Positions 8,570 to 18,554 are shown, counted from the stretch's first letter. The stretch: 38,330 nt of DNA from Bacillota bacterium (GCA_023428265.1 JAEYYW010000028.1:1-38330); one strand, 5' to 3'. Translations and numbers: made by a program. The notes: a model not told the origin generated them from the sequence alone.

Positions 8570-8669
8570 GGCTTTGCTCCTTTGATCAATACGATAATAA
8601 CCATTAACCCATGATGCCAAACGAAAAGATCGTTCAGCCAGTACAGCCAATGGCGCGGGTGGTTCTATC

Positions 8670-8856
8670 GGGCCGGTACGGAGCCCGGCTGAAAGACTCC
8701 CTCCGGCAGCTTCGCTGCCACCTCCCTCATTGACCCCCACCGCCTTTGGCGGTGCCACCCCTAAAAGGGATGGTATAGAGGGAGGCAAGTAGATCATTGA
8801 ATGAGGTGTGCTTGTCCCCCTCTTGAGGGGGATGTCGCAGAATGCGACAGGGGGAG
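8670..8856. repeat. Intergenic palindrome-rich repeat, copy A
   Basis: A mosaic of hairpins between prmA and dnaJ: GGCAGC/GCTGCC, CACCGCC/GGCGGTG, CCCCT/AGGGG-like, CCCCCTC/GAGGGGG and GTCGCA/TGCGAC. The stretch 8696-8856 matches copy B (11185-11381) in reverse orientation over most of its length; 8670-8690 is a small extra hairpin. It directly abuts the dnaJ stop codon. It is noncoding, although it is open in some frames. Confidence 0.88.
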
Positions 8857-9984
8857 TTAAAACATCTCCTTCAGCCTGTCCATGAACCCTTTTTTCTCCT
8901 TGTATTGTTTTCCGGCCAGGCTGGCCTCAAACTCGCGGAGCAGGTCTTTTTGCTTGTTGTCCAGCTTCTGCGGCACTTCGAGCTTCACCTTAATGAAAAG
9001 GTCGCCCTTGCCGCGGGCACCCTGCAGCCGCGTGATGCCCTTGCCTTCCAGGCGGAAGGTGGTGTCCGGCTGGGTGCCCTCGGGGATCGTGAGCGGCGCC
9101 GGCCCCTCCAACGTGGGCACATCGATCTTGTCACCCAGCGCTGCCTGTGAAAAGGTGATCGGCAGCTCATAGGAGATGTCATACCCATCCCGGCGAAACA
9201 GCTTGTGGGCCCGCACAGTGATGTGCACATACAGATCGCCGCTGGGGCCGCCCTTGGTGCCCGGCTCGCCCTCACCGCGCACGGCAATGCGCTGGCCATT
9301 GTCAATGCCTGCGGGGATCTTCACGCTCAGCGTTCTGCGCTTGCGCATATGGCCCCGGCCGGAGCACTCCGGGCAGGGGCTTTCCACCTTGGTGCCCTCG
9401 CCGCCGCAGTCGGTGCAGGGGCGGCTGGTGCTCATCATGCCCAGCGGCGTGCGGATGGAGCTGGACACCTGGCCCCTGCCGTGGCAGGTGGGGCAGGTCT
9501 TGCGGCTGGTGCCGGCGCGGGCACCGGTGCCACCACAGGCGGAGCAGTTGTCTTCGCGGGTGAAGGTAATCTCCTTTTCCACACCGAAGGCCGCTTCCTC
9601 AAAGCTGATCGTAAGGTCATAACGCAAGTGGTTGCCCTGCTGGGGGCCCTTCGGCCTGCCACGCCCGCCGCCGCCGAAAATGCCGCCGGTGAACATGTCA
9701 AAGATATCGCCGATGTCGCCGAAATCCCCGCTGAAGCCGCCGCCCCCGAAACCGGGTTGGTCAGCGGCGTGGCCGAACTGGTCATAACGGGCCCGCTTGT
9801 CCGGATCGGACAGCACCTCATAGGCCTCGTTCACTTCCTTGAACTTTGCCTCGGCGGATTTGTCGCCGTCGTTCATGTCGGGGTGGTACTGCTTGGCCAG
9901 CTTGCGGAACGACCGTTTGATGTCGTCGATGCTGGCGTCGCGGTTCACACCCAATACTTCATAGTAATCGCGTTTTTCTGCCAT
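8857..9984 (-). CDS. dnaJ: Chaperone protein DnaJ
   Basis: DnaJ stimulates DnaK ATPase activity and passes on unfolded clients. The 375-residue protein has the J domain with HPD (about 34-36), a Gly/Phe linker (GFGGGGFSGDFGDIGDIFDM), four zinc-finger repeats CSACGGTG, CPTCHGRG, CTDCGGEG and CPECSGRG (about 140-215), and the C-terminal peptide-binding domains. This is a type I DnaJ of normal length. The ribosome binding site (GAGGA, about 14 bases before the ATG) is weak. A methyltransferase remnant and a repeat separate it from dnaK. Confidence 0.98.
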   Translation of the reverse strand: MAEKRDYYEVLGVNRDASIDDIKRSFRKLAKQYHPDMNDGDKSAEAKFKEVNEAYEVLSDPDKRARYDQFGHAADQPGFGGGGFSGDFGDIGDIFDMFTGGIFGGGGRGRPKGPQQGNHLRYDLTISFEEAAFGVEKEITFTREDNCSACGGTGARAGTSRKTCPTCHGRGQVSSSIRTPLGMMSTSRPCTDCGGEGTKVESPCPECSGRGHMRKRRTLSVKIPAGIDNGQRIAVRGEGEPGTKGGPSGDLYVHITVRAHKLFRRDGYDISYELPITFSQAALGDKIDVPTLEGPAPLTIPEGTQPDTTFRLEGKGITRLQGARGKGDLFIKVKLEVPQKLDNKQKDLLREFEASLAGKQYKEKKGFMDRLKEMF

Positions 9985-10043
9985 GAATCCGATTCAATCC
10001 TCTTCCCGGGAAATCTGTATATAATACCATCGTATTCTACAGG

Positions 10044-10082
10044 AAAAAGCCCTCCGGTTCAAACGTTGTTTGCGCCTGAAGG
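10044..10082 (-). terminator. Imperfect terminator upstream of dnaJ
   Basis: On the minus strand CCTTCAGGCGCAAAC pairs with GTTTGAACCGGAGGG across a 3-base loop, with a few mismatches, and is followed by CTTTTTCC. It lies about 35 bases after the stop of the Trm11-like methyltransferase remnant. A TATTAT/TATATA element just downstream (around 10020) could be the -10 of a separate dnaJ promoter, but no good -35 is visible. Confidence 0.5.
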
Positions 10083-10116
10083 AACCAATCCTGATATTTC
10101 CAATATAAACTATGAA

Positions 10117-11157
10117 TTACAGTGGCCGGACCGCCACCACAAAATCCCGCTTGATGCCCTGATCCACACGGTGGGGGCAGCCGCCAAAGGGCTCTTCCCG
10201 CAGCACCTGAAAGCCGTGGCGCTCCAGTGCCTCTTCCACGGCGGCGCGCTTGAGCGTGTGCTCGTTAAACGAGAGAACCGCGCTGGCACCAGGCTTCAGC
10301 GCGGATCGCCAGCCGGGCAGGCATTGATCCAGCAGCCTGGCCAGGTCTTCACGGCCGGCCCCGGCTCCCTTTCCCTCATGCTGCACGTTGTAAGGCAGGT
10401 CGCACACCAGGATGTCATGGCTGGCCCGCTTGAAAAACAGCGCCGCCTGCCGGCTGTCACCATGCACAAGGCGCAGCGCGCGCACATTGCCGGCATCATA
10501 ATCGGCCTTGTTGTTGGCCATTGTGAGCAAAAACACATCGCCCAGCTTGCGACCCTTGCTGTCCGGCACGGTTTCGGAGGCGGCTTTGTGCTTGTAACGG
10601 CCCTTCTCCAGAAACTTCACCAGATAGGTGTGTGCCTCCTGCTAGTAGGATCGGGTAATCTCCACGCCGGACACATCCATGCCGTCAACAAGCGCCTCAA
10701 ACAGCGTGGTGCCCTTGCCGCACATCGGGTCCAGCAGGCGGATCACGCCTTGGTTGCCTGTTTGGCAGGCAGAAACTGCCAGGTTGATCATCATGCGCGT
10801 GAAGCGCTCGTTGGTCTTGCCGGCATATTTGAGCATGCTGCCCAGATGATCGGGGAAATAGCGGCTGTCCGGCAGTTCCACCGGCAGTAATGCCTTCCGG
10901 CCCGCAAGTTCTGCCACCTCAAACAGCCCATAGAAAAAGGACAGCCGCCGCAGGAGCACCCCGTCCGCATCTGACAACGGCCCGGCAGTGCCAAACAGCA
11001 CAGCAGGCACGCCGCCGATGGCGCTGTATTCTGTTTCTGACGATGGTTGGCTGCAAAGGCGCGACAGCGCGGCAAACTCCATCAGGCAGAGCTGCCTTGC
11101 GGCTTCCACATCGGCGCGGCCGAAACCGGGTTGGATCAGGAGAGCGTAGTTGGTCAT
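10117..11157 (-). pseudogene. Trm11-like SAM-dependent methyltransferase interrupted by an in-frame TAG
   Basis: One frame of 347 codons carries a single TAG at 10642-10644. The first part (171 residues, MTNYALLIQPGFGRADVEAA...) has a THUMP-like N-terminal region, KYAGKTNERFT and SAM motif I LDPMCGKGTTLFEAL. The second part (from 10641 on) continues QEAHTYLVKFLEKGRYKHK and holds CDLPYNVQHEGKG, the NPPY-like catalytic motif. Both halves are needed for a full enzyme of this family, so the gene is probably inactivated by a point mutation. AGGAGG next to the stop followed by a GTG at 10620 could allow reinitiation, but this AGGAGG also encodes Gln-Glu-Ala. Substrate unknown; relatives modify tRNA guanine. 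Confidence 0.75.
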
Positions 11158-11184
11158 AATGTTGTCCTTGCTGATTTGTGATGG

Positions 11185-11381
11185 ACTCCCCCTGTCATCT
11201 TCACATCGCAGCGCTACGCTGCGATAAAGATGACATCCCCCTCAAGAGGGGGACAAGTACATTCCTCACATTGTGTTCGTTGACGAACTTGCCTCCCTCT
11301 ATACCACCCCTTTTAGGGGTGGCACCGCCAAAGGCGGTGGGGGTCAATGATGGAGGTGGCAGCGAAGCTGCCGGAGGGAGT
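11185..11381. repeat. Intergenic palindrome-rich repeat, copy B
   Basis: In reverse orientation to copy A, it shares long near-identical blocks: ACTCCCTCCGGCAGCTTCGC onward, CACCGCCTTTGGCGGTG, ACCCCTAAAAGGG, TATAGAGGGAGGCAAGT and the CCCCCTC/GAGGGGG hairpin. The outer hairpin inside the CCCCCTGTC...GACATCCCCC frame is different and longer (GTCATCTT...AAGATGAC enclosing CGCAGCG/CGCTGCG). It lies between the methyltransferase remnant and dnaK. Confidence 0.88.
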
Positions 11382-11405
11382 AAACACTCCCCATTTCAAA
11401 CCTCA

Positions 11406-11435
11406 CCCCTTCCCCCAATGCTCTGGGGGAAGGGG
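11406..11435 (-). terminator. Strong stem-loop downstream of dnaK
   Basis: A 12-bp perfect stem CCCCTTCCCCCA/TGGGGGAAGGGG with a 6-base loop begins about 30 bases beyond the dnaK stop on the minus strand. The following bases (TGAGGTTTGAAA) are only weakly U-rich. It probably ends the hrcA-grpE-dnaK transcript, although it could be another module of the neighbouring repeat. Confidence 0.5.
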
Positions 11436-11466
11436 TTGGGGATGAGGGTATTTCACGGCAGGGACC

Positions 11467-13305
<1,839 letters not shown>

Positions 13306-13379
13306 TTCTATGTACCTCCTGGCTTGCTGCCTGTTTGTTTTTATTGGAAACCCAGCCTAGCCCCAGGCTGGAATGAGCC

Positions 13380-13946
13380 CTATTCCGACACCTTGACCAT
13401 GCAGTAGCGCAGCACGCGCCCTTTATGGGTATATCCTTTTTGAAGCACGCCGACAACCTTTCCGGCCTCGCAGCCTTCCACGGCCTCCTGCATCACGGCA
13501 TTGTGCACGTTGGGGTCAAAAACACAATCCTGCGCCGGAATTTCCTCCACGCCGGAAGCAGCCAGGACGCCGTTCAGCTGCTTGAGAACCAGAAGCACGC
13601 CCTCTCTCAGCGCCCCTTCGTCGCCCTGTGCGGATGCGGCCCTCTCCAGGTTATCCAGCACCGGCAGGAACTTCAGCAGCGTTTCGTGCGCGCCGTCGTT
13701 GTAGGCGTCTTCCCGAACGTTTTGGTTGCGGCGGCGATAGTTGTCAAAATCAGCCTGCACGCGCTGGGCCAGCTTCAAAAACTCGTCACGCTCCCGGGCG
13801 GCCTTTTCGCTTTCCTCCGTCAGGCGCTTGATCTCCTGGGCGATGTTGTCTTCCTCGGTGCAGTTCTCGCAGCCGTTGGCCGTTTCCTGCGCCGTTTCGT
13901 TGGCGTTCTTCATTTCCTCATCCGGAGAGGTCTTTTTCCTGCTCAT
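13380..13946 (-). CDS. grpE: Nucleotide exchange factor GrpE
   Basis: GrpE releases ADP from DnaK. The 188-residue protein starts MSRKKTSPDEEMKNANE, has an acidic N-terminus, a long helical middle (residues about 45-95, RVQADFDNYRRRNQ) and the C-terminal beta domain with VFDPNVHNAVMQ and VGVLQKGYTHKGRVLR. The ATG at 13946 lies 2 bases after the hrcA stop and is preceded by GGAAGGGAAG. An in-frame upstream extension to 14000 overlaps hrcA and is not like GrpE. Confidence 0.97.
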   Translation of the reverse strand: MSRKKTSPDEEMKNANETAQETANGCENCTEEDNIAQEIKRLTEESEKAARERDEFLKLAQRVQADFDNYRRRNQNVREDAYNDGAHETLLKFLPVLDNLERAASAQGDEGALREGVLLVLKQLNGVLAASGVEEIPAQDCVFDPNVHNAVMQEAVEGCEAGKVVGVLQKGYTHKGRVLRYCMVKVSE

Positions 13947-13948
13947 TG

Positions 13949-15007
13949 TTACTTCCCTTCCTGTTCTGTTGATCCTTCGCCGAGCATGCCGGACATGCAC
14001 TCGCCCAGCGACCGGCTGATATGGTGCAGCAGTTTTACCACCCGGCCATAATCCATGCGGGTGGGGCCGATCACACCCAAAGAGCCCATGGGCCGGTCAC
14101 CCAGCTTGTAGGTGGCGGTGACGACACTCATGTTGCGTAGCGCATCGATTTCGTTTTCCCGCCCGATTGTGATTGTAAACTCCCATTTGGTGGATCGGGC
14201 CAGCATTTCCTGCAATTTGTCCTTCGTTTCCAGAGCCATGAGAAACGATTGCGCTCTTTCCACGTCATTGCGATATTCGGGATGGTGAAAGATGTTGTAG
14301 GCACCTTCCAGCACCACATCGTTGGATTCCTGTGTGGCTGTGCGGCTCAGCGTGTCGGTCAGCGTCTCAAAGAACCTGCGGTGCTCGGCCATGTCGCTCA
14401 GCACTTCATTGACGGCCTGCAGGCTGATCTCGGTGATGCTGCGGCCCTCAAAACGCTTTGTGAGCGCCTCGGAAATGCCATGCAGGTCTTCACTGCCCAT
14501 GCTGTCGGGGATGCGGATGATCGTGTCTTTCACCACTGCCGCGTCGGTCACCAGCACGACAAGGGCTGTGCCCCTTGTCACCGGCACCAGTTGCAGGCGC
14601 TTGACCGTGGTGCGCATCAGCTGAGGAGAAAGCACCATGGATGTGTAGTCCGTGAGGTCGCTCAGCACCTTGGCAGCGCTTTTGACCACCTGCTCCATTT
14701 CTTCCATGCGCTTGTTGAAGTAGCGCCGCACCAGCTTGGTTTCATCGGGCGTCAGGTCGCCCACCTGCAGCATCCTGTCTACATAAACCCGATACGCCAG
14801 ATCCGACGGGATGCGCCCGGCGGAGGTGTGGGGCTGCTCCAGGTAACCCATTTCCTCCAGATCCGACATCTCGTTGCGGATCGTGGCCGCCGAAAACTCT
14901 GACATGTATTTTTTGGATATGGTGCGGGAACCCACCGGCATTGCCGTTGCGATATAGTCGTCTATGATGGCCTGCAACAGCCTGATTTTGCGGGGGCTCA
15001 GCTCCAC
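13949..15007 (-). CDS. hrcA: Heat-inducible transcription repressor HrcA
   Basis: HrcA binds CIRCE and represses heat-shock genes; its folding depends on GroEL. The 352-residue protein starts at a GTG (ELSPRKIRLLQAIIDDYI) and has an N-terminal winged helix (PVGSRTISKKY, AATIRNEMSDLEEMGYL, QPHTSAGRIPSD) and the GAF-like ligand part, ending with GVIGPTRMDYGRVV. The start at 15007 gives AGGAG at 8 bases; a GTG at 15016 lies directly against that site and is less likely. It leads hrcA-grpE-dnaK, with CIRCE 18 bases upstream. Confidence 0.97.
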   Translation of the reverse strand: MELSPRKIRLLQAIIDDYIATAMPVGSRTISKKYMSEFSAATIRNEMSDLEEMGYLEQPHTSAGRIPSDLAYRVYVDRMLQVGDLTPDETKLVRRYFNKRMEEMEQVVKSAAKVLSDLTDYTSMVLSPQLMRTTVKRLQLVPVTRGTALVVLVTDAAVVKDTIIRIPDSMGSEDLHGISEALTKRFEGRSITEISLQAVNEVLSDMAEHRRFFETLTDTLSRTATQESNDVVLEGAYNIFHHPEYRNDVERAQSFLMALETKDKLQEMLARSTKWEFTITIGRENEIDALRNMSVVTATYKLGDRPMGSLGVIGPTRMDYGRVVKLLHHISRSLGECMSGMLGEGSTEQEGK

Positions 15008-15024
15008 GGGTTTCACTCCTTATG

Positions 15025-15051
15025 TTAGCACTCACCTGTCTTGAGTGCTAA
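15025..15051. promoter_or_regulatory. CIRCE operator
   Basis: TTAGCACTC, 9 bases, GAGTGCTAA: a perfect match to the HrcA target. It lies between the promoter at 15059-15087 and the hrcA start, as expected for autoregulated repression. No second CIRCE was found upstream of dnaJ or dnaK in the window. Confidence 0.97.
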
Positions 15052-15058
15052 CAATGAT

Positions 15059-15087
15059 AAAATAGCACCGGGGGGCTGGTTTGTCAA
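15059..15087 (-). promoter_or_regulatory. Sigma-A-type promoter of hrcA-grpE-dnaK
   Basis: On the minus strand TTGACA (15087-15082) and TATTTT (15064-15059) are 17 bases apart. CIRCE begins 7 bases downstream of the -10. Confidence 0.78.
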
Positions 15088-15133
15088 TATCTTTGCTACG
15101 ACATTCATGTTTTCTTAACAATCAGAAAAAGAG

Positions 15134-15162
15134 TTGACGTCCCTCTTAACTTATGTTATTGT
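15134..15162 (+). promoter_or_regulatory. Promoter of the alpha/beta hydrolase gene, with a palindrome
   Basis: TTGACG (15134-15139) and TATTGT (15157-15162) are 17 bases apart on the plus strand, about 50 bases before the gene. An inverted repeat TTAAC-N10-GTTAA overlaps the -10, which suggests a repressor site, but no dedicated regulator is encoded next to it. Confidence 0.6.
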
Positions 15163-15212
15163 TAACCTATTGTTGAGTGAGTGAATCTCACCCGCAAAAA
15201 GGAGTGATCGGC

Positions 15213-16064
15213 ATGCGAAAACCTGCCACAGCATTCAAATCACCGGAGGGTATGGCGGCGCTCCACCAATTCGCCGAAGGCCTGCTGGCTCGCTGGATGG
15301 AGCCAAAGGAAATGACCTTTGTGGAAACGCGTTACGGCCGCGCCCATGTGATCGCCTGCGGCCCCATTGGCGGCCCCGCCGTTGTGCTGCTGCACGGCAG
15401 CGCGATGAGCTCATTGATGTGGATGGGCGACGCACCGGTTTATGCACGGACCCATCGGGTTTATGCCGTGGACCTGCCAGGCGAGCCGGGCATGAGCGAT
15501 GAAAGGCGGCTTCCCTTTGCCGGAGCGGAGTATGCTCACTGGCTGCGCGATGTGTTTGCCGCGCTGTGTTTGAGCAAGGCAAGCATTGTCGGCATTTCGC
15601 TGGGTGCGTGGCTGGCAGTGAAGTTTGCCGCGCAATATCCTGAAATGGTGGATCAGCTGGCGCTCCTCTCGCCAGCCGGCATCGGGGCGCAGAAGGTGTC
15701 CTTCCTGCTCTCCGGCGCCCTGTTTAGCCTGCTGGGGGATGGTATGCGGCGCAGGCTGGTGCCCAAGGTCAACGGGCCCCAGGAGCTTCCCGAGGTGGTG
15801 CTGCAGTACCAGCGGCTCATCGATGAGCACTTCAACTACCGCAAAGAGCTCCTGCCGCTGTTTCACAGCGACGAGCTCAAACGGCTCGTGATACCGGTGC
15901 TTGCCTATGCCGGGGGAAAAGACGCAATGTTTCACACCGGCCACACCGCAAAGCGCCTGGCAAGGTTCGTGCCCCATGCCGATCTCCGTGTGCTGCCGGA
16001 GGCCGGTCATGTGCTGATCGGGCTGGCCGAAGAAATCAGCCGGTATTTGAATAACGGCACATAA
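15213..16064 (+). CDS. Alpha/beta-hydrolase fold protein
   Basis: A 283-residue cytosolic hydrolase. HGSAMSS (about 66-72) forms the oxyanion-hole region, VGISLGAW holds the nucleophile elbow GxSxG, GGKDAMF the acidic residue and EAGHVLIG the catalytic His. The middle cap region (about 150-205) is helical. It resembles carboxylesterases and proline-iminopeptidase-like enzymes; the substrate is not predictable. AGGAG lies 9 bases before the ATG at 15213; the frame is open 36 bases further upstream without a site. It is divergent from hrcA and 23 bases ahead of a small unknown gene with which it is cotranscribed. Confidence 0.88.
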   Translation: MRKPATAFKSPEGMAALHQFAEGLLARWMEPKEMTFVETRYGRAHVIACGPIGGPAVVLLHGSAMSSLMWMGDAPVYARTHRVYAVDLPGEPGMSDERRLPFAGAEYAHWLRDVFAALCLSKASIVGISLGAWLAVKFAAQYPEMVDQLALLSPAGIGAQKVSFLLSGALFSLLGDGMRRRLVPKVNGPQELPEVVLQYQRLIDEHFNYRKELLPLFHSDELKRLVIPVLAYAGGKDAMFHTGHTAKRLARFVPHADLRVLPEAGHVLIGLAEEISRYLNNGT

Positions 16065-16087
16065 CAGAGAAGAAGGGAGAGAATGGT

Positions 16088-16393
16088 ATGGGCCAGTCCT
16101 TGCTGGAGCAATGTGTCCGCCTGGCGGAGACCGGCACAAGAGCGGCGGTGGATGCCCTGATGGAGCGCCTGACCATGGAGATGACGATTGCCGAGTCCAA
16201 GATCCTGGACTATGCGTTAAGCGTTGTGCGCACGGAGGAAGGGTTTCAGGCCATGGAGCATTACCTGTTTCACGGCACGCAGATCCAACGGAACTACGCC
16301 ACGCTCTATTTCATCCGCCGCGAGGAGTTTCCGCTGGTGCAAAAGGCCTATGACATGGGCCTGATTGACAAACTGCAGGCGTTCACAAGATAA
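16088..16393 (+). CDS. Conserved-looking hypothetical protein, 101 aa
   Basis: Not recognised. The product is predicted to be all-helical and soluble, with HEAT/ARM-like periodicity (LLEQCVRLAETGTRAAVDAL, then LDYALSVVRTEEGFQAMEHY) and no signal peptide or membrane helix. A good ribosome binding site (GGGAGAG) lies 9 bases upstream and codon use matches neighbours, so it is very likely a gene. It follows the hydrolase by 23 bases and is followed at once by a terminator, so the two genes form a unit. It may be a partner of the hydrolase. Confidence 0.8.
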   Translation: MGQSLLEQCVRLAETGTRAAVDALMERLTMEMTIAESKILDYALSVVRTEEGFQAMEHYLFHGTQIQRNYATLYFIRREEFPLVQKAYDMGLIDKLQAFTR

Positions 16394-16398
16394 CCTCA

Positions 16399-16434
16399 CC
16401 CTCCCCTCACAGCGATGACGGGAGGGTTTTCTTT
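16399..16434 (+). terminator. Intrinsic terminator after the hydrolase pair
   Basis: CCCTCCC/GGGAGGG with a 14-base loop is followed by TTTTCTTT. It separates the hydrolase unit from the ligase-carrier-transporter unit. The 16435-16613 stretch carries a TATAGT element at 16454-16459 but no good -35, and is otherwise empty. Confidence 0.82.
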
Positions 16435-16613
16435 ATAAGTGACCTTTTTCTTATATAGTAATTATGGCAACCCCCGCTTACGGATGCCCCCCGTTATCAC
16501 GCCGGAAGGCAACACAGGGTGCAGAGCGTGTCTCCGTCGGCGCATATTTCAGTGGTGCTCTGTCATATGCATTTCATGGCAATCAGTGCAGGCTTATCAA
16601 GGGGAGCGGGGAA

Positions 16614-18320
16614 ATGAAGCCTAAACTTTTTCACAGCCAGCGGCTGCGCACAACCCGGGAGTTGCTGCGCCGGTCGGAGGAGCTGTTCAAGGACCGTATT
16701 GCCTTCCGGGAGCTTGGCCCGGGCAGACAGATCATCGATTACACATACCGGCAATTGGCACGCGATGTGGATAGCCTTGGCGCGGCGCTACTCCATCGCG
16801 GCCTGCAGGGGAAGCACATCGCGCTGCTGGGTGAGAACTGCTACGGCTGGGTGGTGGGATATCTGGCAATCACCGGCGGCCTGGGCGTGGCGGTGCCGCT
16901 TGATAAAGAGCTGCCCCCCGGCGATCTGGCCAGGCTCATCAACCGAAGCGGGGCCGGCGCGATGCTCTGCACGGCGGCATACGCACCCACCGTGCAGTCC
17001 ATCCTTGCGGAGTGCCCCGATTTGGCCTTTTGCGCGGTCATCGGCAGCACAGAAGGCGGAGAGCCGGGGTTTCAAAGCTTCAGCGGGCTGCTGCGGGAGG
17101 GCCGGGCCATACTGGACGGGCCGGGCAGCCCCTACCCCACCCAGCCCATCGACCCCCACGCCCAGTGCGAGATCATCTTCACCTCCGGCACCTCCGGTGC
17201 AAACAAAGGCGTGATGCTTTGCCAGCGCAACGTGATGGCAGTGCTTTTTGGCATCATGCACCTGATCAAGGCAGAGCCCGTCTCCCTCTCGGTGCTTCCC
17301 ATCAGCCATTCCTATGAGTGCACCTGCCATGTGCTGGGCGGCATATACTCGGGCATCACGCTGTGCTTCAACGACAGCCTGAAACACCTGATGGACAACA
17401 TGAGGCTCTTCAAGCCGGGCATGAGCCTGATGGTGCCATTGTTTCTGGAGACGATGCACCGGCAGATCTGGAAGGAAGCGGCAAGGGCCAACCTGTCCGG
17501 CCACCTGAGATATGGCGTGGCGCTGAGCAACCTGCTGCGGAAAATCGGCATTGACCCAAGGCGGCTCTACTTCAAGCCCATCCTGGAGAGGTTTGGCGGC
17601 AACCTCCGGCAGATCGTGTGCGGGGGCGCTCCGCTGCGGGAGGAGTTGATCCAGGGTCTTGAAGATCTGGGCATCGACGTGGTGAATGGCTACGGCATCA
17701 CCGAGTGCGCCCCGGTGATCTCCACCAACTGCACGGCCTGGCGGAGAGCGGGCTCGGTGGGGCTTGTGCTGCCGGTGTGCGACGTGCGCATTGACAAGCC
17801 CGACAAATACGGCAACGGCGAGGTGCTGGTGCGCGGCGACACGGTGATGCTTGGCTATTATCAGGACGAAGAAGCCACAAAGGCATCCTTCACCGCAGAC
17901 GGCTATTTCAAAACCGGCGACCTCGGGCGGCTGGACCACCGGGGTTTCCTGTATCTCACCGGCAGAAAAAAGAACCTGATTGTGCTCTCCAACGGCAAAA
18001 ACGTCTGCCCGGAGGAGGTGGAGGAGGCAATCCTGGGGCAGATCAGCTATGTGCGTGAGGTCGTGGTCTACTCCCGCGCCGCCGAGGGCCGTCAGGAGAC
18101 CATTGTGGCCGACGTCTATCTGGATCCGGAGCACGCAAGCGGGGTCTCCCCGGCAGAACTCAGGAAGCAGCTGGAACTGGATATCCAGCGGCTCAACAGC
18201 AAGCTGCCTGCATACAAACGCGTGCAGGAGGTGCTCATCAGCCAGACCGAGTTTGAGAAAACAACCACCCGCAAGATCAAGCGCAGCACTGTGTTGGAAG
18301 GAAGGGCGAGCATTGCTTAG
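16614..18320 (+). CDS. AMP-dependent acyl/aminoacyl ligase (ANL superfamily)
   Basis: A 568-residue adenylate-forming enzyme that would activate a carboxylic acid as acyl-AMP and pass it to CoA or a carrier protein. The P-loop TSGTSGANKG is at 190-199, YGITEC at about 360, the hinge region with GYFKTGDLGRL and GRKKNLIVLSNGKNV follows, and the C-terminal lysine lies in TTTRKIKR (about 554). It looks closer to long-chain fatty-acid ligases than to amino-acid A domains, but specificity is not certain. The ATG follows GGGGAGCGGGG; an upstream in-frame ATG at 16464 has no site. Its stop overlaps the start of the carrier-protein gene, pointing to that protein as the acceptor. Confidence 0.9.
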   Translation: MKPKLFHSQRLRTTRELLRRSEELFKDRIAFRELGPGRQIIDYTYRQLARDVDSLGAALLHRGLQGKHIALLGENCYGWVVGYLAITGGLGVAVPLDKELPPGDLARLINRSGAGAMLCTAAYAPTVQSILAECPDLAFCAVIGSTEGGEPGFQSFSGLLREGRAILDGPGSPYPTQPIDPHAQCEIIFTSGTSGANKGVMLCQRNVMAVLFGIMHLIKAEPVSLSVLPISHSYECTCHVLGGIYSGITLCFNDSLKHLMDNMRLFKPGMSLMVPLFLETMHRQIWKEAARANLSGHLRYGVALSNLLRKIGIDPRRLYFKPILERFGGNLRQIVCGGAPLREELIQGLEDLGIDVVNGYGITECAPVISTNCTAWRRAGSVGLVLPVCDVRIDKPDKYGNGEVLVRGDTVMLGYYQDEEATKASFTADGYFKTGDLGRLDHRGFLYLTGRKKNLIVLSNGKNVCPEEVEEAILGQISYVREVVVYSRAAEGRQETIVADVYLDPEHASGVSPAELRKQLELDIQRLNSKLPAYKRVQEVLISQTEFEKTTTRKIKRSTVLEGRASIA

Positions 18321-18540
18321 TTATATCAGAAAGAGCCTGTTGGAATATGTGGACACAGAGGAAAGCGCAATCAACGAGCAGACACGTTTTGTGGCCGACC
18401 TGAACCTGAACTCCTACGACGTGATCAGCCTGGTCGGCAAAGTGGAGCAGGATCTGGATGTGGAGATCCCCGACGGCGACATCCGCGGCCTGATGACCGT
18501 GGGCGATCTGACCGAATACCTGAAGCGGAAGCTGCAGTGA
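18313..18540 (+). CDS. Stand-alone acyl carrier protein
   Basis: A 75-residue acidic, four-helix carrier protein. The phosphopantetheine-accepting serine is S34 in DLNLNSYDVISL, corresponding to the DSL motif of ACPs but with Ser-Tyr-Asp. It starts with TTG at 18313, overlapping the ligase stop by 8 bases, with GAAGGGCGAG before it; this is strong translational coupling. It is likely the acyl carrier of this cluster, distinct from the fatty-acid synthesis AcpP, which has its own genes. A phosphopantetheinyl transferase is not in the window. Confidence 0.9.
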   Translation: MLSYIRKSLLEYVDTEESAINEQTRFVADLNLNSYDVISLVGKVEQDLDVEIPDGDIRGLMTVGDLTEYLKRKLQ

Positions 18541-18554
18541 ACTGAGGGTGGCAT

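Noticed and set aside
8570..8797. N-terminal extension of PrmA through the repeat
   Set aside because: The added residues read the palindromic repeat (PPKAVGV and similar), which also appears in an unrelated frame at 11178-11744. A TTG with AGGAG at 8569 fits the family N-terminus.
10642..10644. Pyrrolysine or TAG reassignment
   Set aside because: TAG ends other genes in the expected place (18318-18320, 19257-19259 and the DUF4363 gene), and no PYLIS-like hairpin or pyl gene was seen. Kept only as an open alternative.
16464..16613. 50-codon N-terminal extension of the ligase
   Set aside because: The ATG at 16464 has no ribosome site and the residues do not match the ANL family; GGGGAGCGGGG precedes 16614.
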